A DNA stretch of 64,000 bases from Pseudomonas sp. GD04019 (GCF_029837695.1 NZ_JAOEEA010000008.1:1-64000); one strand, 5' to 3'; numbered from the stretch's first letter, positions 43,054 to 53,503 are shown. Numbers and translations are program-made. Notes: generated from the sequence alone by a model not told the origin.

Positions 43054-43914
43054 TCAGGTGCGCGGCAGTGCCAGTGCCTGGCCCATGCGCACCGGGCTGC
43101 CGGCGACCACGCCTTCGGCCCACTGCACCTGTTGAGGTCCGAACAGCACGATGGCGGTCGAGCCCAATTTGAAACGACCCAGCTCGCCACCCTTGCTCAG
43201 CTCGATGGCGGCGCGGGCCGCCTCGTCGTAGCGGGTGGTCTTCAGCTCGCGCTTGGGCGGGGTCACCAGGCCGGCCCACACCGTCTCGACGCTGGCGACG
43301 ATCATGGCACCGACCAGTACCACGGCCATCGGCCCGCGCTCGGTATCGAACAGGCACACCACGCGCTCGTTGCGGGCGAACAGCTCGGGGACGTTCTCCG
43401 CGGTGGTCTGGTTGACCGAGAACAGGCGCCCCGGCACATAGACCATCTCCTTCAGCGTGCCGGCCAGCGGCATGTGCACGCGGTGATAGTCCTTGGGTGA
43501 CAGGTAGACGGTGGCGAAGTCGCCACCCATGAACGGCGCGGCGCGCTCGGCATCGCCACCGAGCAGTTCCTGTACGCTGAAGCTGTGGCCCTTGGCCTGG
43601 AAGCAGCGGCCCTGCTCGATAGCGCCGAGCTGGCTGATCGCGCCGTCGGCCGGGCAGAGGATGGCGCCGGGCGTCTCGTCCAGCGGGCGGGCGCCGTCTT
43701 TCAGGGCGCGGGTGAAGAAGGCGTTGAAGTGCTCGTACGCGGTCAGCTCCTCGACCTGGGCCTCGGCCATGTTCACCTGGTACTGCTTGGCGAACCAGCC
43801 GATCAGGCGATCCTTGAACCAGGCGGCGCGGCACTCGGCGGCGAAGCCGATCAGGCGCGACAGCAGGTGGTGCGGCAGCAGGTACTGGCTGAGGATAAAC
43901 AGGCGCTGTTTCAT
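43054..43914 (-). CDS. psd: phosphatidylserine decarboxylase
   Basis: Membrane-associated enzyme making phosphatidylethanolamine. It is synthesised as a proenzyme and cleaves itself at LGST (about residues 250-253) to create the pyruvoyl group; that motif is intact in [25 protein letters not shown] and [15 protein letters not shown] are also family hallmarks. Length 286 residues. AAGGAA precedes ATG 43912-43914; an extended reading upstream overlaps rhdA and is rejected. Separated from rhdA by 14 bases, so co-transcribed. Confidence 0.95.
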   Translation of the reverse strand: MKQRLFILSQYLLPHHLLSRLIGFAAECRAAWFKDRLIGWFAKQYQVNMAEAQVEELTAYEHFNAFFTRALKDGARPLDETPGAILCPADGAISQLGAIEQGRCFQAKGHSFSVQELLGGDAERAAPFMGGDFATVYLSPKDYHRVHMPLAGTLKEMVYVPGRLFSVNQTTAENVPELFARNERVVCLFDTERGPMAVVLVGAMIVASVETVWAGLVTPPKRELKTTRYDEAARAAIELSKGGELGRFKLGSTAIVLFGPQQVQWAEGVVAGSPVRMGQALALPRT

Positions 43915-43928
43915 CGGTATTCCTTGCA

Positions 43929-44744
43929 TCAATGTTCGATCGGGGTGTCGGGCAGGTTGCCCCATTCGGACCAGGAGCCGGCGTAGGCCCTGACTCGCGG
44001 ATAGCCCAGCGCCTTGGCCACCAGGTAGGTGAAGCCGGAGCGGCGATGGGTCTGGCAATGGGTGATCACTTCCTTGTCCTTGGTGATGCCGAGACCTTCC
44101 AGGACTTCGGCCATATCGGTGCGGATGCGCAGGCCGCGCTGCGGGTCCATGCCGGCAGTCCACTCGAAGTTGACCGCGCCGGGTACGTGGCCGCCGCGTG
44201 CGGCGAGCACCTTCTCGCCGCTGAACTCGGCTGATGAGCGGGCGTCCCACACCGCCAGGTCGGCTGCGCCCAGGCGGCTCTGCAGATAGTCGCGGCTGGC
44301 GGTCGGGCCGTCATGCAAGGTCAGGCTCGCGCTGTCGGTGGCGACCGGCGGAGTCGCCTGGCTCAGCTCGCGACCCTCGCTCAGCCAGGCCTGCAGACCG
44401 CCGTTGAGGAAGTGGTAGCGGCCGTGGCCGATCACGTCGAGCAGCCAGATGAAGCGCCCGGCCCAACCGCCACCCTCGTCGTCGTACACCACGTAGACCG
44501 CGTCGGGGTTGTGGCCCAGCTCGCCGAACAGGGCTTCCAGCTGCGCCTGCTGCGGCAGCAGTCCGGGTGCCGGCGGCTGACCCAGCTGGGTGCGCTTGCT
44601 GTCGATCCAGCGGGCGCCAGGTATGTGCCCCTCGGCATAGCGGGCGGCCGGGCTCAGGTCGACCAGAATCAGCTCGGGTGCCTGCAGGCGGGTAGCCAGG
44701 TCGGCCGGCTCGATCACCAGCGGCAGGCCGGAGAAGGCGGACAT
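43929..44744 (-). CDS. rhdA: thiosulfate:cyanide sulfurtransferase (rhodanese) RhdA
   Basis: Two-domain rhodanese of 271 residues. The inactive N-terminal domain ([19 protein letters not shown]) and the C-terminal catalytic domain with active-site loop CQTHRRS around residue 230 match RhdA of P. aeruginosa/Azotobacter, whose loop contains the same Thr-His-Arg. It transfers sulfane sulfur to cyanide or another thiophile. The ATG at 44742-44744 begins [13 protein letters not shown]; a longer upstream reading is rejected. Confidence 0.94.
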   Translation of the reverse strand: MSAFSGLPLVIEPADLATRLQAPELILVDLSPAARYAEGHIPGARWIDSKRTQLGQPPAPGLLPQQAQLEALFGELGHNPDAVYVVYDDEGGGWAGRFIWLLDVIGHGRYHFLNGGLQAWLSEGRELSQATPPVATDSASLTLHDGPTASRDYLQSRLGAADLAVWDARSSAEFSGEKVLAARGGHVPGAVNFEWTAGMDPQRGLRIRTDMAEVLEGLGITKDKEVITHCQTHRRSGFTYLVAKALGYPRVRAYAGSWSEWGNLPDTPIEH

Positions 44745-44788
44745 GCGGAGCCTCCGGAAATGGGAAAGGGCGGATTGTAGCGGAAAGG

Positions 44789-46309
44789 TCAGGTGCCGCG
44801 GCGGGCAAAGGTGGCCAGGGCGCGCTCGATGCATTGCACGGTTTTGCCGAACACTTGCAGGGGCGTGGCGCCGATATCGCCGCCGCCCTGGTCCGCCACC
44901 AGCAGCATCACCACCCGACCATTGCTGGCCAGTGAGCGCAGCAGCAGGTGCTCGCCATTGAACAGGGCCTTGAGCGTGCCTGGCAGCAGAGCGGAGACCT
45001 GGGCCAGGTTTTCCGGGCTCAGGCGCAGCTGGCCGGGCTCAGCCAGCAGGCGGCGCAGTACCTGGCTCTGTGCCGGATCGAGGCGTAGCTGCGCCGCTGC
45101 GTCCGGCAGGCCGGCGACCTGCTGGGCCATCAGGCGGCTGTGGGTGCGGTCGGCCAGCAGTATCAGCACCCGCTGCATGCCGCTGGCTTGCAGGGCCTGG
45201 CAAGCGCTGTCGGTCAGCTGCAGCACGTTGGCGAATGGTGAGGGTTGGGCTAGGAGCTTGCTGCAGTGCTGTTTCCACAAATCCAGTTGTGGGTTGACCG
45301 CCGGGGCGGGGGCCTGCAGGTCCTTCAGGCGACAGGCGTCCCAGGGCCACAGCAATGCTTCGGCCGGGTGCCATAGGTCGGGCATTTCGTACTGGCGGGC
45401 GCTCTGTGCGGCCTGCTGGTGAACCAGTTGTTGCATCTCCGGCAGGGCGACCTGCAGGTACAGTCCGGTCAGGCGCTGCCAGCGCAGGTGGTGCTCGCAG
45501 GCCCAGTTGTGGTGGCTGGAAATGGCCAGACCGTTGGCCAGCAGAATGCTGTTGCCCGGTTGGGTCAGCCAGCGGCGCAGGTTGGTATCTTCGTCGAGTA
45601 CCTGCTGCTGGTGCAGCGGATGCTCGTTGTCGCGGGCGATGTGCAGGGCCTTGACCAGCAGGCGGCGATCCTCCACCAGCAGGCGATAGCCCTGGACGAT
45701 CCACTCCGGCATGCGCCAGTGCCGGGCCAGGGCCAGGCACAGCGTCGGCAGCGACACGCCGAGCAGTTCGCGTTCGACCTTGCAGGGCGGCTCGCCGCGG
45801 CCGAGCACGCGGCGCTCCCAGGCCTCGAACAGCTGCGGATGGATGGCCACCAACGGCCACAACGGGGCGAGGAACAGCAGGCTGCCCCAGTGAATTTCCT
45901 GCCACAGGCGTGCCAGGCGGCCGGCGAACAGGCCATTGGCCTGTTGCGCGGCGTGCAGGCTGATCAGCTGCAACTGGCGCAGGGGCAGGGGGATCTGCGC
46001 CTCGTCCAACACCGGCATCTGCTCGACAAGCGTTTCCGCACGTTTCAGCCCGAGGCGATTGAGCGCCATCTCCAGGCTCTCGGCCGGCTCGCCAAGACTG
46101 CCGGTATGGCGATTGGTCTCGCGCAGGACGGCCAGGGCAATGGCCGGGCTGTCCTGCATCTGCTCGGCGATCTCGCGCAGGGATTTGCGACTGTCCTGCA
46201 GGGTGCGGCGCACCGCCTCGTGGTGGCGAGCGGCGATGGGCAGGCGAACCTCGTCCAGCTGCTTGAGCCAGGCGTCGAGACTGCGCGGTATGGGCTTGTC
46301 TGTGGGCAT
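44789..46309 (-). CDS. HDOD-domain protein
   Basis: 506-residue cytoplasmic protein with an N-terminal HDOD-type helical domain (about 5-270; LPIAARHHEAVRRTLQDS, SPAIALAVLRETNRHTG, ALNRLGLKRAETLV), no catalytic HD pair, and a C-terminal GAF-like portion (about 350-500). Counterpart of PA4955. HDOD proteins work as regulatory or scaffold proteins in bacterial signalling, often with pili and flagella; here motAB, rhdA-psd and fimX are neighbours. Starts at ATG 46307-46309, 44 bases upstream of rhdA. Confidence 0.8.
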   Translation of the reverse strand: MPTDKPIPRSLDAWLKQLDEVRLPIAARHHEAVRRTLQDSRKSLREIAEQMQDSPAIALAVLRETNRHTGSLGEPAESLEMALNRLGLKRAETLVEQMPVLDEAQIPLPLRQLQLISLHAAQQANGLFAGRLARLWQEIHWGSLLFLAPLWPLVAIHPQLFEAWERRVLGRGEPPCKVERELLGVSLPTLCLALARHWRMPEWIVQGYRLLVEDRRLLVKALHIARDNEHPLHQQQVLDEDTNLRRWLTQPGNSILLANGLAISSHHNWACEHHLRWQRLTGLYLQVALPEMQQLVHQQAAQSARQYEMPDLWHPAEALLWPWDACRLKDLQAPAPAVNPQLDLWKQHCSKLLAQPSPFANVLQLTDSACQALQASGMQRVLILLADRTHSRLMAQQVAGLPDAAAQLRLDPAQSQVLRRLLAEPGQLRLSPENLAQVSALLPGTLKALFNGEHLLLRSLASNGRVVMLLVADQGGGDIGATPLQVFGKTVQCIERALATFARRGT

Positions 46310-46428
46310 GCGGGTTGAGCCAAACTGGCTTTTCGCCTTTACTGCCTATAGTCTGGCGCAATACTTCCGATAATTAGAAGGGTTGTTTTACAGAACCCTT
46401 TCGACTGACTCTTCAAGCTTAAATTCCC

Positions 46429-47280
46429 ATGGTCAAGATCATCGGCATCCTGGTTGTTTTCGGCTGCGTTTTCGGCGGCTTCATTCTGTCCGGCGGCAAG
46501 TTCATGGCGCTGGTGCACCCCTTCGAGGTGATGATCATCGGTGGCGCTGCCCTGGGGGCCTTCCTCCAGGCCAACCCCGGCAGCGCCTTCATGACCGTGT
46601 TCAAGAAGTCGCTGGCGATGTTCAGCAGCCGCTTCACCCACGCCTTCTATCTGGAAGTGCTGAAGCTGCTCTACGAGATCCTCAACAAGAGTCGCCGCGA
46701 GGGCATGATGGCCATCGAAGCCGACGTCGAGGATCCCAACGCCAGCCCGATCTTCAGCAAGTACCCGGCCATCCTCAAGGATGCGCAGATGACCGCGTTC
46801 ATCTGCGATTACCTGCGCATCATGTCTTCCGGCAACATGGCGCCGCACGAGCTGGAAAACCTCTTCGACATGGAAATCTCCAGCCTAAAGGAAGAGCTGG
46901 AACACCCGGCCCACGCAGTGTCCAAGGTGGCCGACGGCATGCCGGCCATGGGTATCGTGGCGGCGGTACTGGGTATCGTGATCACCATGTCCATCCTCGC
47001 CACTGCGGACAACGCGCAGATCGGCGAAAAGGTGGGTACGGCGCTGGTCGGTACCTTCCTCGGTATTCTCGCCTCCTATGGCTTCTTCGCTCCGCTGGCC
47101 GACGCCCTGACGCACGACGCCAAGGAAGAGCTGAACCTGTACGAGTCGATCAAGGCCACCCTGGTGGCATCCGCCTCCGGCATGCCGCCGACGCTGGCCG
47201 TGGAATTCGGCCGCAAGGTGCTGCTACCGGCGCATCGGCCGAGCTTCAGCGAGCTCGAACAGGCCATGCGTGGCAACTGA
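46429..47280 (+). CDS. motA: flagellar motor stator protein MotA
   Basis: 283-residue inner-membrane stator subunit that passes protons to drive flagellar rotation. Four transmembrane helices, including IIGILVVFGCVFGGFIL at the start, and the cytoplasmic loop with the charged residues that contact FliG (SRREGMMAIEADVEDPNASP) are visible. The sequence is very close to the P. aeruginosa MotA (AHDAKEELNLYESIKA, GMPPTLAVEFGRKVL). No strong Shine-Dalgarno precedes ATG 46429. It is co-transcribed with motB, 16 bases downstream. Confidence 0.95.
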   Translation: MVKIIGILVVFGCVFGGFILSGGKFMALVHPFEVMIIGGAALGAFLQANPGSAFMTVFKKSLAMFSSRFTHAFYLEVLKLLYEILNKSRREGMMAIEADVEDPNASPIFSKYPAILKDAQMTAFICDYLRIMSSGNMAPHELENLFDMEISSLKEELEHPAHAVSKVADGMPAMGIVAAVLGIVITMSILATADNAQIGEKVGTALVGTFLGILASYGFFAPLADALTHDAKEELNLYESIKATLVASASGMPPTLAVEFGRKVLLPAHRPSFSELEQAMRGN

Positions 47281-47296
47281 GTTGGGTTGCTGAGCC

Positions 47297-48337
47297 ATGG
47301 AGAACAACCAGCCTATACTGGTCAAGCGGGTCAAGAAGGTTGCCGGTGGCCACCACGGTGGTGCCTGGAAGATCGCCTTCGCCGACTTCGCCACGGCCAT
47401 GATGGCGTTCTTCATGGTGATGTGGCTGATGTCCTCGGCCACGCCTGAACAGAAGAAGGCCATTTCCGGCTACTTCCAGGACCCCATCGGCTTCACCGAA
47501 AGCGCCAGCCCCTACGTCATCGACCTGGGCGGCACGCCGACGCCGGCGCCCGACCGAACCCTCAATCCCGAGTTGAAGGACGCGCCGGACGCCGCCGAGG
47601 CGGCGGTCGATGCCAAGGACGACCAGGCCGAGATGGATGCCAGCAAGGCCGAGACGCTGGCCGAGCAGGTCGAGCGCGAGCGTCTGGAGTTGCTGTTGCA
47701 GGAGCTGCAGACCAAGGTCGACGAAGATCCGCAGCTGCAGAAGTTCAAGGACCAGATCCTCTTCGAGATCACCCAGGACGGCCTGCGCATCCAGATCATG
47801 GATGCCGAGAACCGGCCGATGTTCGACATCGGCAGCGCCCGCCTGCAGCCCTATTTCGAAGACATCCTGCTGATCCTCGCCGAGACCATCAAGGCGGTGC
47901 CGAACAAGATCAGCGTCAGCGGCCATACCGACGCCAAGCCCTTCGCCGGCCAGGCCGAGTTCGGCAACTGGGAGCTGTCGGCCAGCCGCGCCAACGCCGC
48001 GCGGCGCACCCTGGTCGCCGGCGGCTATCCGGAGCCGCGGGTGGCGCGGGTGGTGGGGTATGCTTCGTCGGCACTGTTCGACCGCAAGGACCCGTTCAAC
48101 CCGGTGAATCGCCGGATCGACATCATCGTCCTGACCAAGAAGGCCCAGCGCGCCATCGAGGGCGAGCAGGATGGCGACGGCGCGGCTGAGACCGCCGAAC
48201 CGCCTGCGCCCACCGAGGCGGTGGCCCCGGGCTCGGAATCGGCGGCGCCGGGCGAGCCGGCCCAGGCGGACGAACTGCGCCAGCGCCTGAACATCTTCGA
48301 GGACGGCGCGCTGCAGTTCGACCAGCCCCAGGAATGA
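47297..48337 (+). CDS. motB: flagellar motor stator protein MotB
   Basis: 346-residue partner of MotA, anchoring the stator to peptidoglycan. A single N-terminal transmembrane helix follows GGAWKIAFADFATAMMAF, whose Asp carries protons, then an Ala/Asp/Glu-rich plug and linker, and a C-terminal OmpA-like peptidoglycan-binding domain (ISVSGHTDAKPF, NWELSASRANAARR). An acidic, Pro/Ala-rich tail extends beyond it. Together with MotA it is one of the two stator sets known in Pseudomonas; MotC-MotD is elsewhere. Confidence 0.95.
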   Translation: MENNQPILVKRVKKVAGGHHGGAWKIAFADFATAMMAFFMVMWLMSSATPEQKKAISGYFQDPIGFTESASPYVIDLGGTPTPAPDRTLNPELKDAPDAAEAAVDAKDDQAEMDASKAETLAEQVERERLELLLQELQTKVDEDPQLQKFKDQILFEITQDGLRIQIMDAENRPMFDIGSARLQPYFEDILLILAETIKAVPNKISVSGHTDAKPFAGQAEFGNWELSASRANAARRTLVAGGYPEPRVARVVGYASSALFDRKDPFNPVNRRIDIIVLTKKAQRAIEGEQDGDGAAETAEPPAPTEAVAPGSESAAPGEPAQADELRQRLNIFEDGALQFDQPQE

Positions 48338-48368
48338 AAGAGGCCGCGATCATCGCGGCCTCTTCGTT
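48338..48368. terminator. bidirectional terminator between motB and rsgA
   Basis: A perfect 12-bp inverted repeat (AGAGGCCGCGAT, 48339-48350, and its complement 48352-48363) lies immediately after the motB stop and 11 bases before the rsgA stop, followed by a short T-run on the plus strand. Confidence 0.82.
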
Positions 48369-48379
48369 TAGCGTCTCTA

Positions 48380-49411
48380 TCAATAGTCGGGTTCGGGCAG
48401 GCTGGCCAGGATGTGCCGGTAGCTGGCCATCCGCTGTGGCTGGATGCGCCCCTCTTCCAGGGCCTTGAGCAGGGCGCAGCCCGGCTCGCGGTCGTGCTTG
48501 CAGTCGCGGAAGCGGCAGGTGCCGAGCAGGTCGCGGAACTCGATGAAGCCGGCTTCCACATCGTCACGGCTGACATGGCCGAGGCCGAACTCGCGGATGC
48601 CGGGCGAGTCGATCAGCTCGCCGCCGCCGGGGAAGTGGAACAACCTGGCGGTGGTGGTGGTGTGGGTGCCCTTGCCGGTGACTTCCGACAGTGGCCCGAC
48701 GCGGGTATCGACGCCCGGCAGCAGGCTGTTGACCAGCGACGACTTGCCGACCCCGGACTGGCCGACGAACACGCTGACATGGCCGTCCAGGCGTGCCCGC
48801 AGCTGGTCCATGCCGTCGCCTTCGTGGGCCGATACTTCCAGCAGCGGATAGCCCAGCTGACGGTAGGTGGTGAGCAGGCCGTTGAGGTGTTCGGAGTTTT
48901 CCTCATCGACCAGGTCGGCCTTGTTCAGCAGCAGCTGCGGCTGGATGCCGGCGTGCTCGGCGGCGATCAGGTAGCGGTCGATCAGGTTGGCGTGGGCGTG
49001 CGGCAATGGGGCGAAGACGATCACGATCAGGTCGACGTTGCCGGCCACCGGCTTGAGCACGCCGCGCATGTCCGGGCGGCACAGTTCGGAAGTGCGTGGC
49101 AGCTGGGCGACGATCACCCCGTTGCCCTGGTTGCCGGGGCGCCACACCACGCGGTCGCCGGTGACCAGCGCCGGCAGGTTGGCGCGCAGGTGGCAGCGTT
49201 GCACCTGGCCGGCCAACTCGCCTTCCAACGCCTCGACTTCCACCTGCACGCCGAAGTGGGCGATCACAAGGCCGGTCTGCTCCGGGCCCAGGTCGCCACC
49301 CTCCAGCTCTTCGAGCATGCGCGACTCGCGCTTGGCGGCACGAGCGGCGCGCTCTTCCTGGACCTTGTCGATGCGCCAGTTCTGCCGGCGGGTGAGTTGG
49401 CGTTTGGCCAT
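48380..49411 (-). CDS. rsgA: ribosome small-subunit-dependent GTPase RsgA
   Basis: GTPase that checks maturation of the 30S subunit decoding centre. The order of its GTPase motifs is circularly permuted as in this family: N-terminal OB fold, then LLNKADLV (G4), [12 protein letters not shown] (G1), TTTTARL (switch region) and DSPGIREF (G3), followed by a zinc-binding knuckle [14 protein letters not shown]. The start is ATG 49409-49411 ([14 protein letters not shown]), 343 residues; an extended reading upstream is rejected. It is convergent with motB and divergent from the methyltransferase gene. Confidence 0.95.
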   Translation of the reverse strand: MAKRQLTRRQNWRIDKVQEERAARAAKRESRMLEELEGGDLGPEQTGLVIAHFGVQVEVEALEGELAGQVQRCHLRANLPALVTGDRVVWRPGNQGNGVIVAQLPRTSELCRPDMRGVLKPVAGNVDLIVIVFAPLPHAHANLIDRYLIAAEHAGIQPQLLLNKADLVDEENSEHLNGLLTTYRQLGYPLLEVSAHEGDGMDQLRARLDGHVSVFVGQSGVGKSSLVNSLLPGVDTRVGPLSEVTGKGTHTTTTARLFHFPGGGELIDSPGIREFGLGHVSRDDVEAGFIEFRDLLGTCRFRDCKHDREPGCALLKALEEGRIQPQRMASYRHILASLPEPDY

Positions 49412-49498
49412 GGCCTTTCCGATCAATAAGAAAACGGCGGCGAGTTTAGCACGGGCCCCGGCTGGCCTCGGCTTCGGCCTGCTGGTACAACAGGCGCC

Positions 49499-50269
49499 AT
49501 GTTCGAACTTCTGCGCTCCCGCTATCCTGCCGCCGTCGCGCTGCTGGCCCAGCTCCTGGCTGTGCTCGGCGTGGCGTTGGCGCTGTTTGCCCTGGCGCGT
49601 CTGGGGGGCTGGCGTCCGACGCTGTGGCAGGCGGCGTTGGTGCAGGGCGTGCTGGCGGCGGCCCTGGGGCACTGGCTGGGGCTGCGTCGCTGGTGGCTGC
49701 CGCTGAACCTGGCCTTCGTGCCCGGGTTGCTGGCGCTGCAGAGCCGCGAGTGGCCGGCCTGGTGGTTCCTCGCGGCCTTCGTCCTGCTGCTGCTGGTCAA
49801 CTGGAACAGCTTCCGCGAGCGCGTACCGCTCTATCTAAGCGGCGCGCGTACGCGCCAGCGCCTGAGCGAGCGGTTGGCCGGGCTGCCAGCAGATTTCCGC
49901 TTCGTCGACCTGGGCTGCGGCCTGGGCGGCACCCTGGCGCAGCTGGCGCGCGACTATCCGGCCGCGCGGCTGGTGGGCGTGGAGACGGCGCCGCTGGTGT
50001 TCCTCTTGGCCTGGCTGCGCTGCCTGCCGTACCGCAACTGTCAGGTGCGCTACCGCAGCCTGTGGCAGGAAGACCTGGCCGCCTACGACGCCGTGTACTG
50101 CTTCCTCTCGCCCGCACCCATGGCCGAGCTGTGGGCCAAGGTGCGCCGCGAGATGCGCCCCGGCAGCCTGCTGATCAGCAATAGCTTCGAGATTCCCGGC
50201 GTGGCACCGGGTGAAGTCATCGAGCTGCACGACTGGCGCGATTCGCGATTGCTGCTCTGGCACCTCTGA
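49499..50269 (+). CDS. membrane-anchored class I SAM-dependent methyltransferase
   Basis: 256-residue protein with two or three hydrophobic helices in its N-terminal 105 residues ([33 protein letters not shown]) followed by a Rossmann methyltransferase domain: [17 protein letters not shown] (motif I, about 134-150), LVGVETAPL (motif II) and the segment [11 protein letters not shown]. The motif resembles small-molecule or lipid methyltransferases, substrate unknown. It lies between rsgA and orn, and the following orn start is 36 bases after its stop. Confidence 0.75.
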   Translation: MFELLRSRYPAAVALLAQLLAVLGVALALFALARLGGWRPTLWQAALVQGVLAAALGHWLGLRRWWLPLNLAFVPGLLALQSREWPAWWFLAAFVLLLLVNWNSFRERVPLYLSGARTRQRLSERLAGLPADFRFVDLGCGLGGTLAQLARDYPAARLVGVETAPLVFLLAWLRCLPYRNCQVRYRSLWQEDLAAYDAVYCFLSPAPMAELWAKVRREMRPGSLLISNSFEIPGVAPGEVIELHDWRDSRLLLWHL

Positions 50270-50305
50270 GCGGCTAAACTGGCGCCTATCTAGAAGGAGC
50301 CGACC

Positions 50306-50851
50306 ATGCCGCAGAACCCCAACAACCTGATCTGGATCGACCTGGAAATGACCGGGCTGGAGCCGGAGCGGGACGTGATCATCGAGATGGCCACCATCGT
50401 CACCGACAGCGAGCTGAACATCCTCGCCGAGGGCCCGGTGATCGCCGTGCACCAGAGTGACGAGCTCTTGGCCGGCATGGACGAGTGGAACACCCGCACC
50501 CATGGCGACAGCGGCCTGACCCAGCGCGTGCGCGAGAGCAAGATCGGCCCGGCCGAGGCCGAGGCGCAGACCATCGCTTTCCTCGAACAGTGGGTGCCGA
50601 AGGGCAAGTCGCCGATCTGCGGCAACAGCATTGGCCAGGACCGGCGCTTCCTCTACAAGTACATGCAGAATCTGGAAGCCTACTTCCATTACCGTTACCT
50701 AGACGTGTCGACCCTGAAGATCCTCGCCGGTATGTGGGCGCCGCAGGTCAAGGACTCGTTCCAGAAGCAGGGCACCCACCAGGCGCTGGACGATATCCGC
50801 GAGTCCATTGCCGAGCTCAAGCACTACCGCCAGCACTTCCTGAAAGTGTGA
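50306..50851 (+). CDS. orn: oligoribonuclease
   Basis: 3'-to-5' exonuclease (DEDDh type) that degrades di- to pentaribonucleotides, including pGpG from c-di-GMP breakdown. The DEDDh residues are visible in WIDLEMTGL (Exo I), then [12 protein letters not shown] region, [11 protein letters not shown] and [11 protein letters not shown] (Exo III). Length 181 residues, normal. AAGGAG at 50294-50299 fixes ATG 50306. The gene is followed by a terminator hairpin that also contains the 3' end of convergent queG. Confidence 0.96.
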   Translation: MPQNPNNLIWIDLEMTGLEPERDVIIEMATIVTDSELNILAEGPVIAVHQSDELLAGMDEWNTRTHGDSGLTQRVRESKIGPAEAEAQTIAFLEQWVPKGKSPICGNSIGQDRRFLYKYMQNLEAYFHYRYLDVSTLKILAGMWAPQVKDSFQKQGTHQALDDIRESIAELKHYRQHFLKV

Positions 50852-50856
50852 GAGGC

Positions 50857-50885
50857 AAAAAAGGCCCGCTAATGCGGGCCTTTTT
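50857..50885 (+). terminator. terminator between orn and queG
   Basis: AAAAAAGGCCCGC-TAAT-GCGGGCCTTTTTT forms a 7-bp stem flanked by A and T runs, so it can act for both strands. The last codons and stop codon of queG lie inside the stem. Confidence 0.9.
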
Positions 50886-51942
50886 CATGGTGGCGGGCCA
50901 GCGCCCAGTCCACATGTTCGCGCACCAACTCTGAGGGATGCTCGCGGCGCGCCTGCAGGGCTTCGAGCACCGGAATGGTCGAGGGCGCGTTGCCCAGGCC
51001 CACGGCCAGATTGCGCAGCCAGCGTTCGTAGCCGGCGCGGCGCAGTGGCGAGCCCTCGGTGCGGCTGAGGAATTCTTCCTCGCTCCACAGGAACAGCTCG
51101 ACCAGGCCGCCACTGTCCAGGCCATGGCGCGGCTGGAAGTCGCCCTGCTGGGTGGGGCGGGCGAAGCGGTTCCACGGGCAGACGATCTGGCAGTCGTCGC
51201 AGCCGAACACGCGGTTGCCGATCGGCGCGCGCAGCTCCTCGGGAATCGGGCCCTTCAGCTCGATGGTCAGGTAGGAGATGCAGCGCCGCGCGTCCAGTAC
51301 ATAGGGGCCGACGAAGGCGTTGGTCGGGCATATATCTAGGCAGGCGCTGCAGCGCCCGCAGTGTTCGCTGGCGTGCGGTGCGTCGACCGGTAGCGGCAGG
51401 TCGACGAACAGCTCGCCGAGGAAGAACCAGCTGCCGGCCTTGCGGTTGAGCACCAGGGTGTTCTTGCCGATCCAGCCGAGGCCGGCCTTCTCGGCGATGG
51501 CCTTTTCCAGCACCGGGGCGCTGTCGACGAAGGCGCGGTGGCCGAACGGGCCGACGACGCCTTGGATGCGCTCGGCCAGTTGCTGCAGGCGCTTGCGAAT
51601 CAGCTTGTGGTAGTCGCGGCCCAGGGCATAGCGCGACACATAGGCGCTCTCCGGCTCGGCCAGGCGCTGGGCCATCTGTGTGTCGCCAGGCAGGTAGTCC
51701 ATGCGCAGCGACACAACGCGCAGGGTGCCGGGCACCAGTTCGTCCGGGTGCGAGCGCTTGCTGCCGTGGGCGGCCATGTAGTCCATCTCGCCCTGGTGGC
51801 CTGCGTCCAGCCAGCGCTGCAGGTGTTGCTCGTGCTCGCCCAGCTCGACGTCGGTGATGCCGACCTGCTGGAAGCCCAGCTCGCGGCCCCAGTCCTTGAT
51901 GGACTGCGCCAGTTGAGCGAGGTCGAGGGTGGAATCGGGCAT
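50869..51942 (-). CDS. queG: epoxyqueuosine reductase
   Basis: Cobalamin- and iron-sulphur-dependent enzyme that makes the final step of queuosine synthesis in tRNA. Two [4Fe-4S] motifs are visible, CGRCSACLDICP and CDDCQIVCPWN, plus the N-terminal corrinoid domain. The start is ATG 51940-51942 (MPDSTLDLAQ), 357 residues; upstream in-frame ATGs are rejected as they overlap the nnr promoter. The stop at 50869-50871 lies within the terminator hairpin shared with orn. Confidence 0.94.
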   Translation of the reverse strand: MPDSTLDLAQLAQSIKDWGRELGFQQVGITDVELGEHEQHLQRWLDAGHQGEMDYMAAHGSKRSHPDELVPGTLRVVSLRMDYLPGDTQMAQRLAEPESAYVSRYALGRDYHKLIRKRLQQLAERIQGVVGPFGHRAFVDSAPVLEKAIAEKAGLGWIGKNTLVLNRKAGSWFFLGELFVDLPLPVDAPHASEHCGRCSACLDICPTNAFVGPYVLDARRCISYLTIELKGPIPEELRAPIGNRVFGCDDCQIVCPWNRFARPTQQGDFQPRHGLDSGGLVELFLWSEEEFLSRTEGSPLRRAGYERWLRNLAVGLGNAPSTIPVLEALQARREHPSELVREHVDWALARHHEKGPH

Positions 51943-51970
51943 GACGGGACGGCAGGGCAGGGGAGATGGG

Positions 51971-51976
51971 TATAAT
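51971..51976 (+). promoter_or_regulatory. -10 element of nnr
   Basis: A perfect TATAAT lies 30 bases upstream of nnr and within the gap to divergent queG. There is no consensus -35 at the usual distance. Confidence 0.55.
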
Positions 51977-52006
51977 TCTGCCAGACCTCGCCCGAATCGC
52001 CGAACC

Positions 52007-53503
52007 ATGCCTGTCAGTCACGACCTGCCTCTTCCTCTCTATAGCGCCGCCCAGGTGCGCGAACTGGATGCCCGCCTGATCGCTGCCGGCACGCCTGGCT
52101 TCGAGTTGATGCAGCGCGCTGCCCATGCCGTCTGGCGCGCGTTGCGCCAGCGTTGGCCTCAGGCCGGGGCAATCACCGTGCTGACCGGCGCCGGCAACAA
52201 TGCCGGCGACGGCTACCTGGTGGCCGAGCTGGCGCACAAATTCGGCTGGAGCGTGCGCGTGCTGGCCGTCGCTGCACCGGAGAAGCTGAGCGGCGATGCG
52301 GCGGCGGCTCGCGATGCTGCGCGGGCGGCCGGAGTCGCCATAGAGGGTTGGAGCGACAGCAGCGAACTGCGCGGCGTGCTGGTCGATGGGCTGCTGGGCA
52401 CCGGCTTCAAGGGCGACCTGCGTCCGCCTTATGACAGCGCCGTCGAGGCGATCAATGCCTCCGGCCTGCCGGTGCTGGCGCTGGACCTGCCTTCCGGCCT
52501 GTGTGCCGATACCGGCCGGGTGGCCGAGCAGGCGGTGCGCGCCGATCTGACCGTCAGCTTTATTGGCCTCAAGCTCGGCCTGTTCACCGGCGATGCGCCG
52601 GACTGGGTTGGCGAGCTGTCGTTCGACGATCTGCAGGCCGATCCGCAGTTGGTTGCCCAGCAGGCATGCGTGGCCATGCGCTTGGCCGGTGCGGCGCTGC
52701 CGCAACCGGCGCCGCGCGCGCGTACCGCGCACAAGGGCCAGTTCGGTCATGTGCTGGTGATCGGTGGCGATCGCGGCTTTGGTGGTGCCGCCCTGCTCAG
52801 CGCCGAGAGCGCCCTGCGCGCCGGCGCCGGCCTGGTGTCGTTGGCGACCCGCCCGGAGCATGTGGCGGCCAGCCTGGCGCGTCTGCCGGAGGTGATGTGC
52901 CAGGCCAGCGAATCCACCTATCAGCTGCCCGGCCTGTGCGAGCGTGCCGATGTGCTGGTGGTCGGCCCCGGTCTCGGTCAGCGCGCCTGGGGCCGCAGCC
53001 TGCTCAGCGCGGCGGCGGCCAGCCCGCGGCCGCAGGTGTGGGATGCCGATGCGCTCAATCTGCTGGCGGATGGAGTCGTGACGTTGCCGGCCGACAGTGT
53101 GATCACCCCGCATCCGGGCGAGGCTGGCCGGCTGCTGGGGTGTTCGACGGCCGAGGTGCAGTTCGATCGTCCCGCAGCGGCATTGGCGCTGGCGCAGAAG
53201 TATCAGGCGGTGGTGGTGCTCAAGGGCGCCGGCAGTCTGGTGGCCGCGCCAGACGGTCGCCTGCGTCTGTGTGATCGCGGCCATCCGGCTATGGCCACCG
53301 CCGGCCTCGGCGATGTGCTGGCCGGTCTGATCGGCGCGTTGCGCGGCCAGGGCTTGGACGCCTTCGACGCCGCCTGTCTGGGCGTCTGGCTGCACGCCTG
53401 TGCCGGCCAGCAGCTCGGCGAGCAGGGCCGCGGTCTGGCGGCCAGCGATCTGATTCCGACCATTCGTCAGTTGTTGCAGGAGCATGCGCCGTGTCTGAGG
53501 TGA
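52007..53503 (+). CDS. nnr: bifunctional NAD(P)HX epimerase/dehydratase
   Basis: Repairs hydrated NAD(P)H. The N-terminal YjeF epimerase domain has [15 protein letters not shown] and [13 protein letters not shown]; the C-terminal dehydratase has [29 protein letters not shown] and the ATP/ADP-site [19 protein letters not shown] 52007 ([12 protein letters not shown]), 498 residues; a longer upstream reading overlaps the queG start and promoter. It overlaps tsaE by 13 bases. Confidence 0.94.
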   Translation: MPVSHDLPLPLYSAAQVRELDARLIAAGTPGFELMQRAAHAVWRALRQRWPQAGAITVLTGAGNNAGDGYLVAELAHKFGWSVRVLAVAAPEKLSGDAAAARDAARAAGVAIEGWSDSSELRGVLVDGLLGTGFKGDLRPPYDSAVEAINASGLPVLALDLPSGLCADTGRVAEQAVRADLTVSFIGLKLGLFTGDAPDWVGELSFDDLQADPQLVAQQACVAMRLAGAALPQPAPRARTAHKGQFGHVLVIGGDRGFGGAALLSAESALRAGAGLVSLATRPEHVAASLARLPEVMCQASESTYQLPGLCERADVLVVGPGLGQRAWGRSLLSAAAASPRPQVWDADALNLLADGVVTLPADSVITPHPGEAGRLLGCSTAEVQFDRPAAALALAQKYQAVVVLKGAGSLVAAPDGRLRLCDRGHPAMATAGLGDVLAGLIGALRGQGLDAFDAACLGVWLHACAGQQLGEQGRGLAASDLIPTIRQLLQEHAPCLR

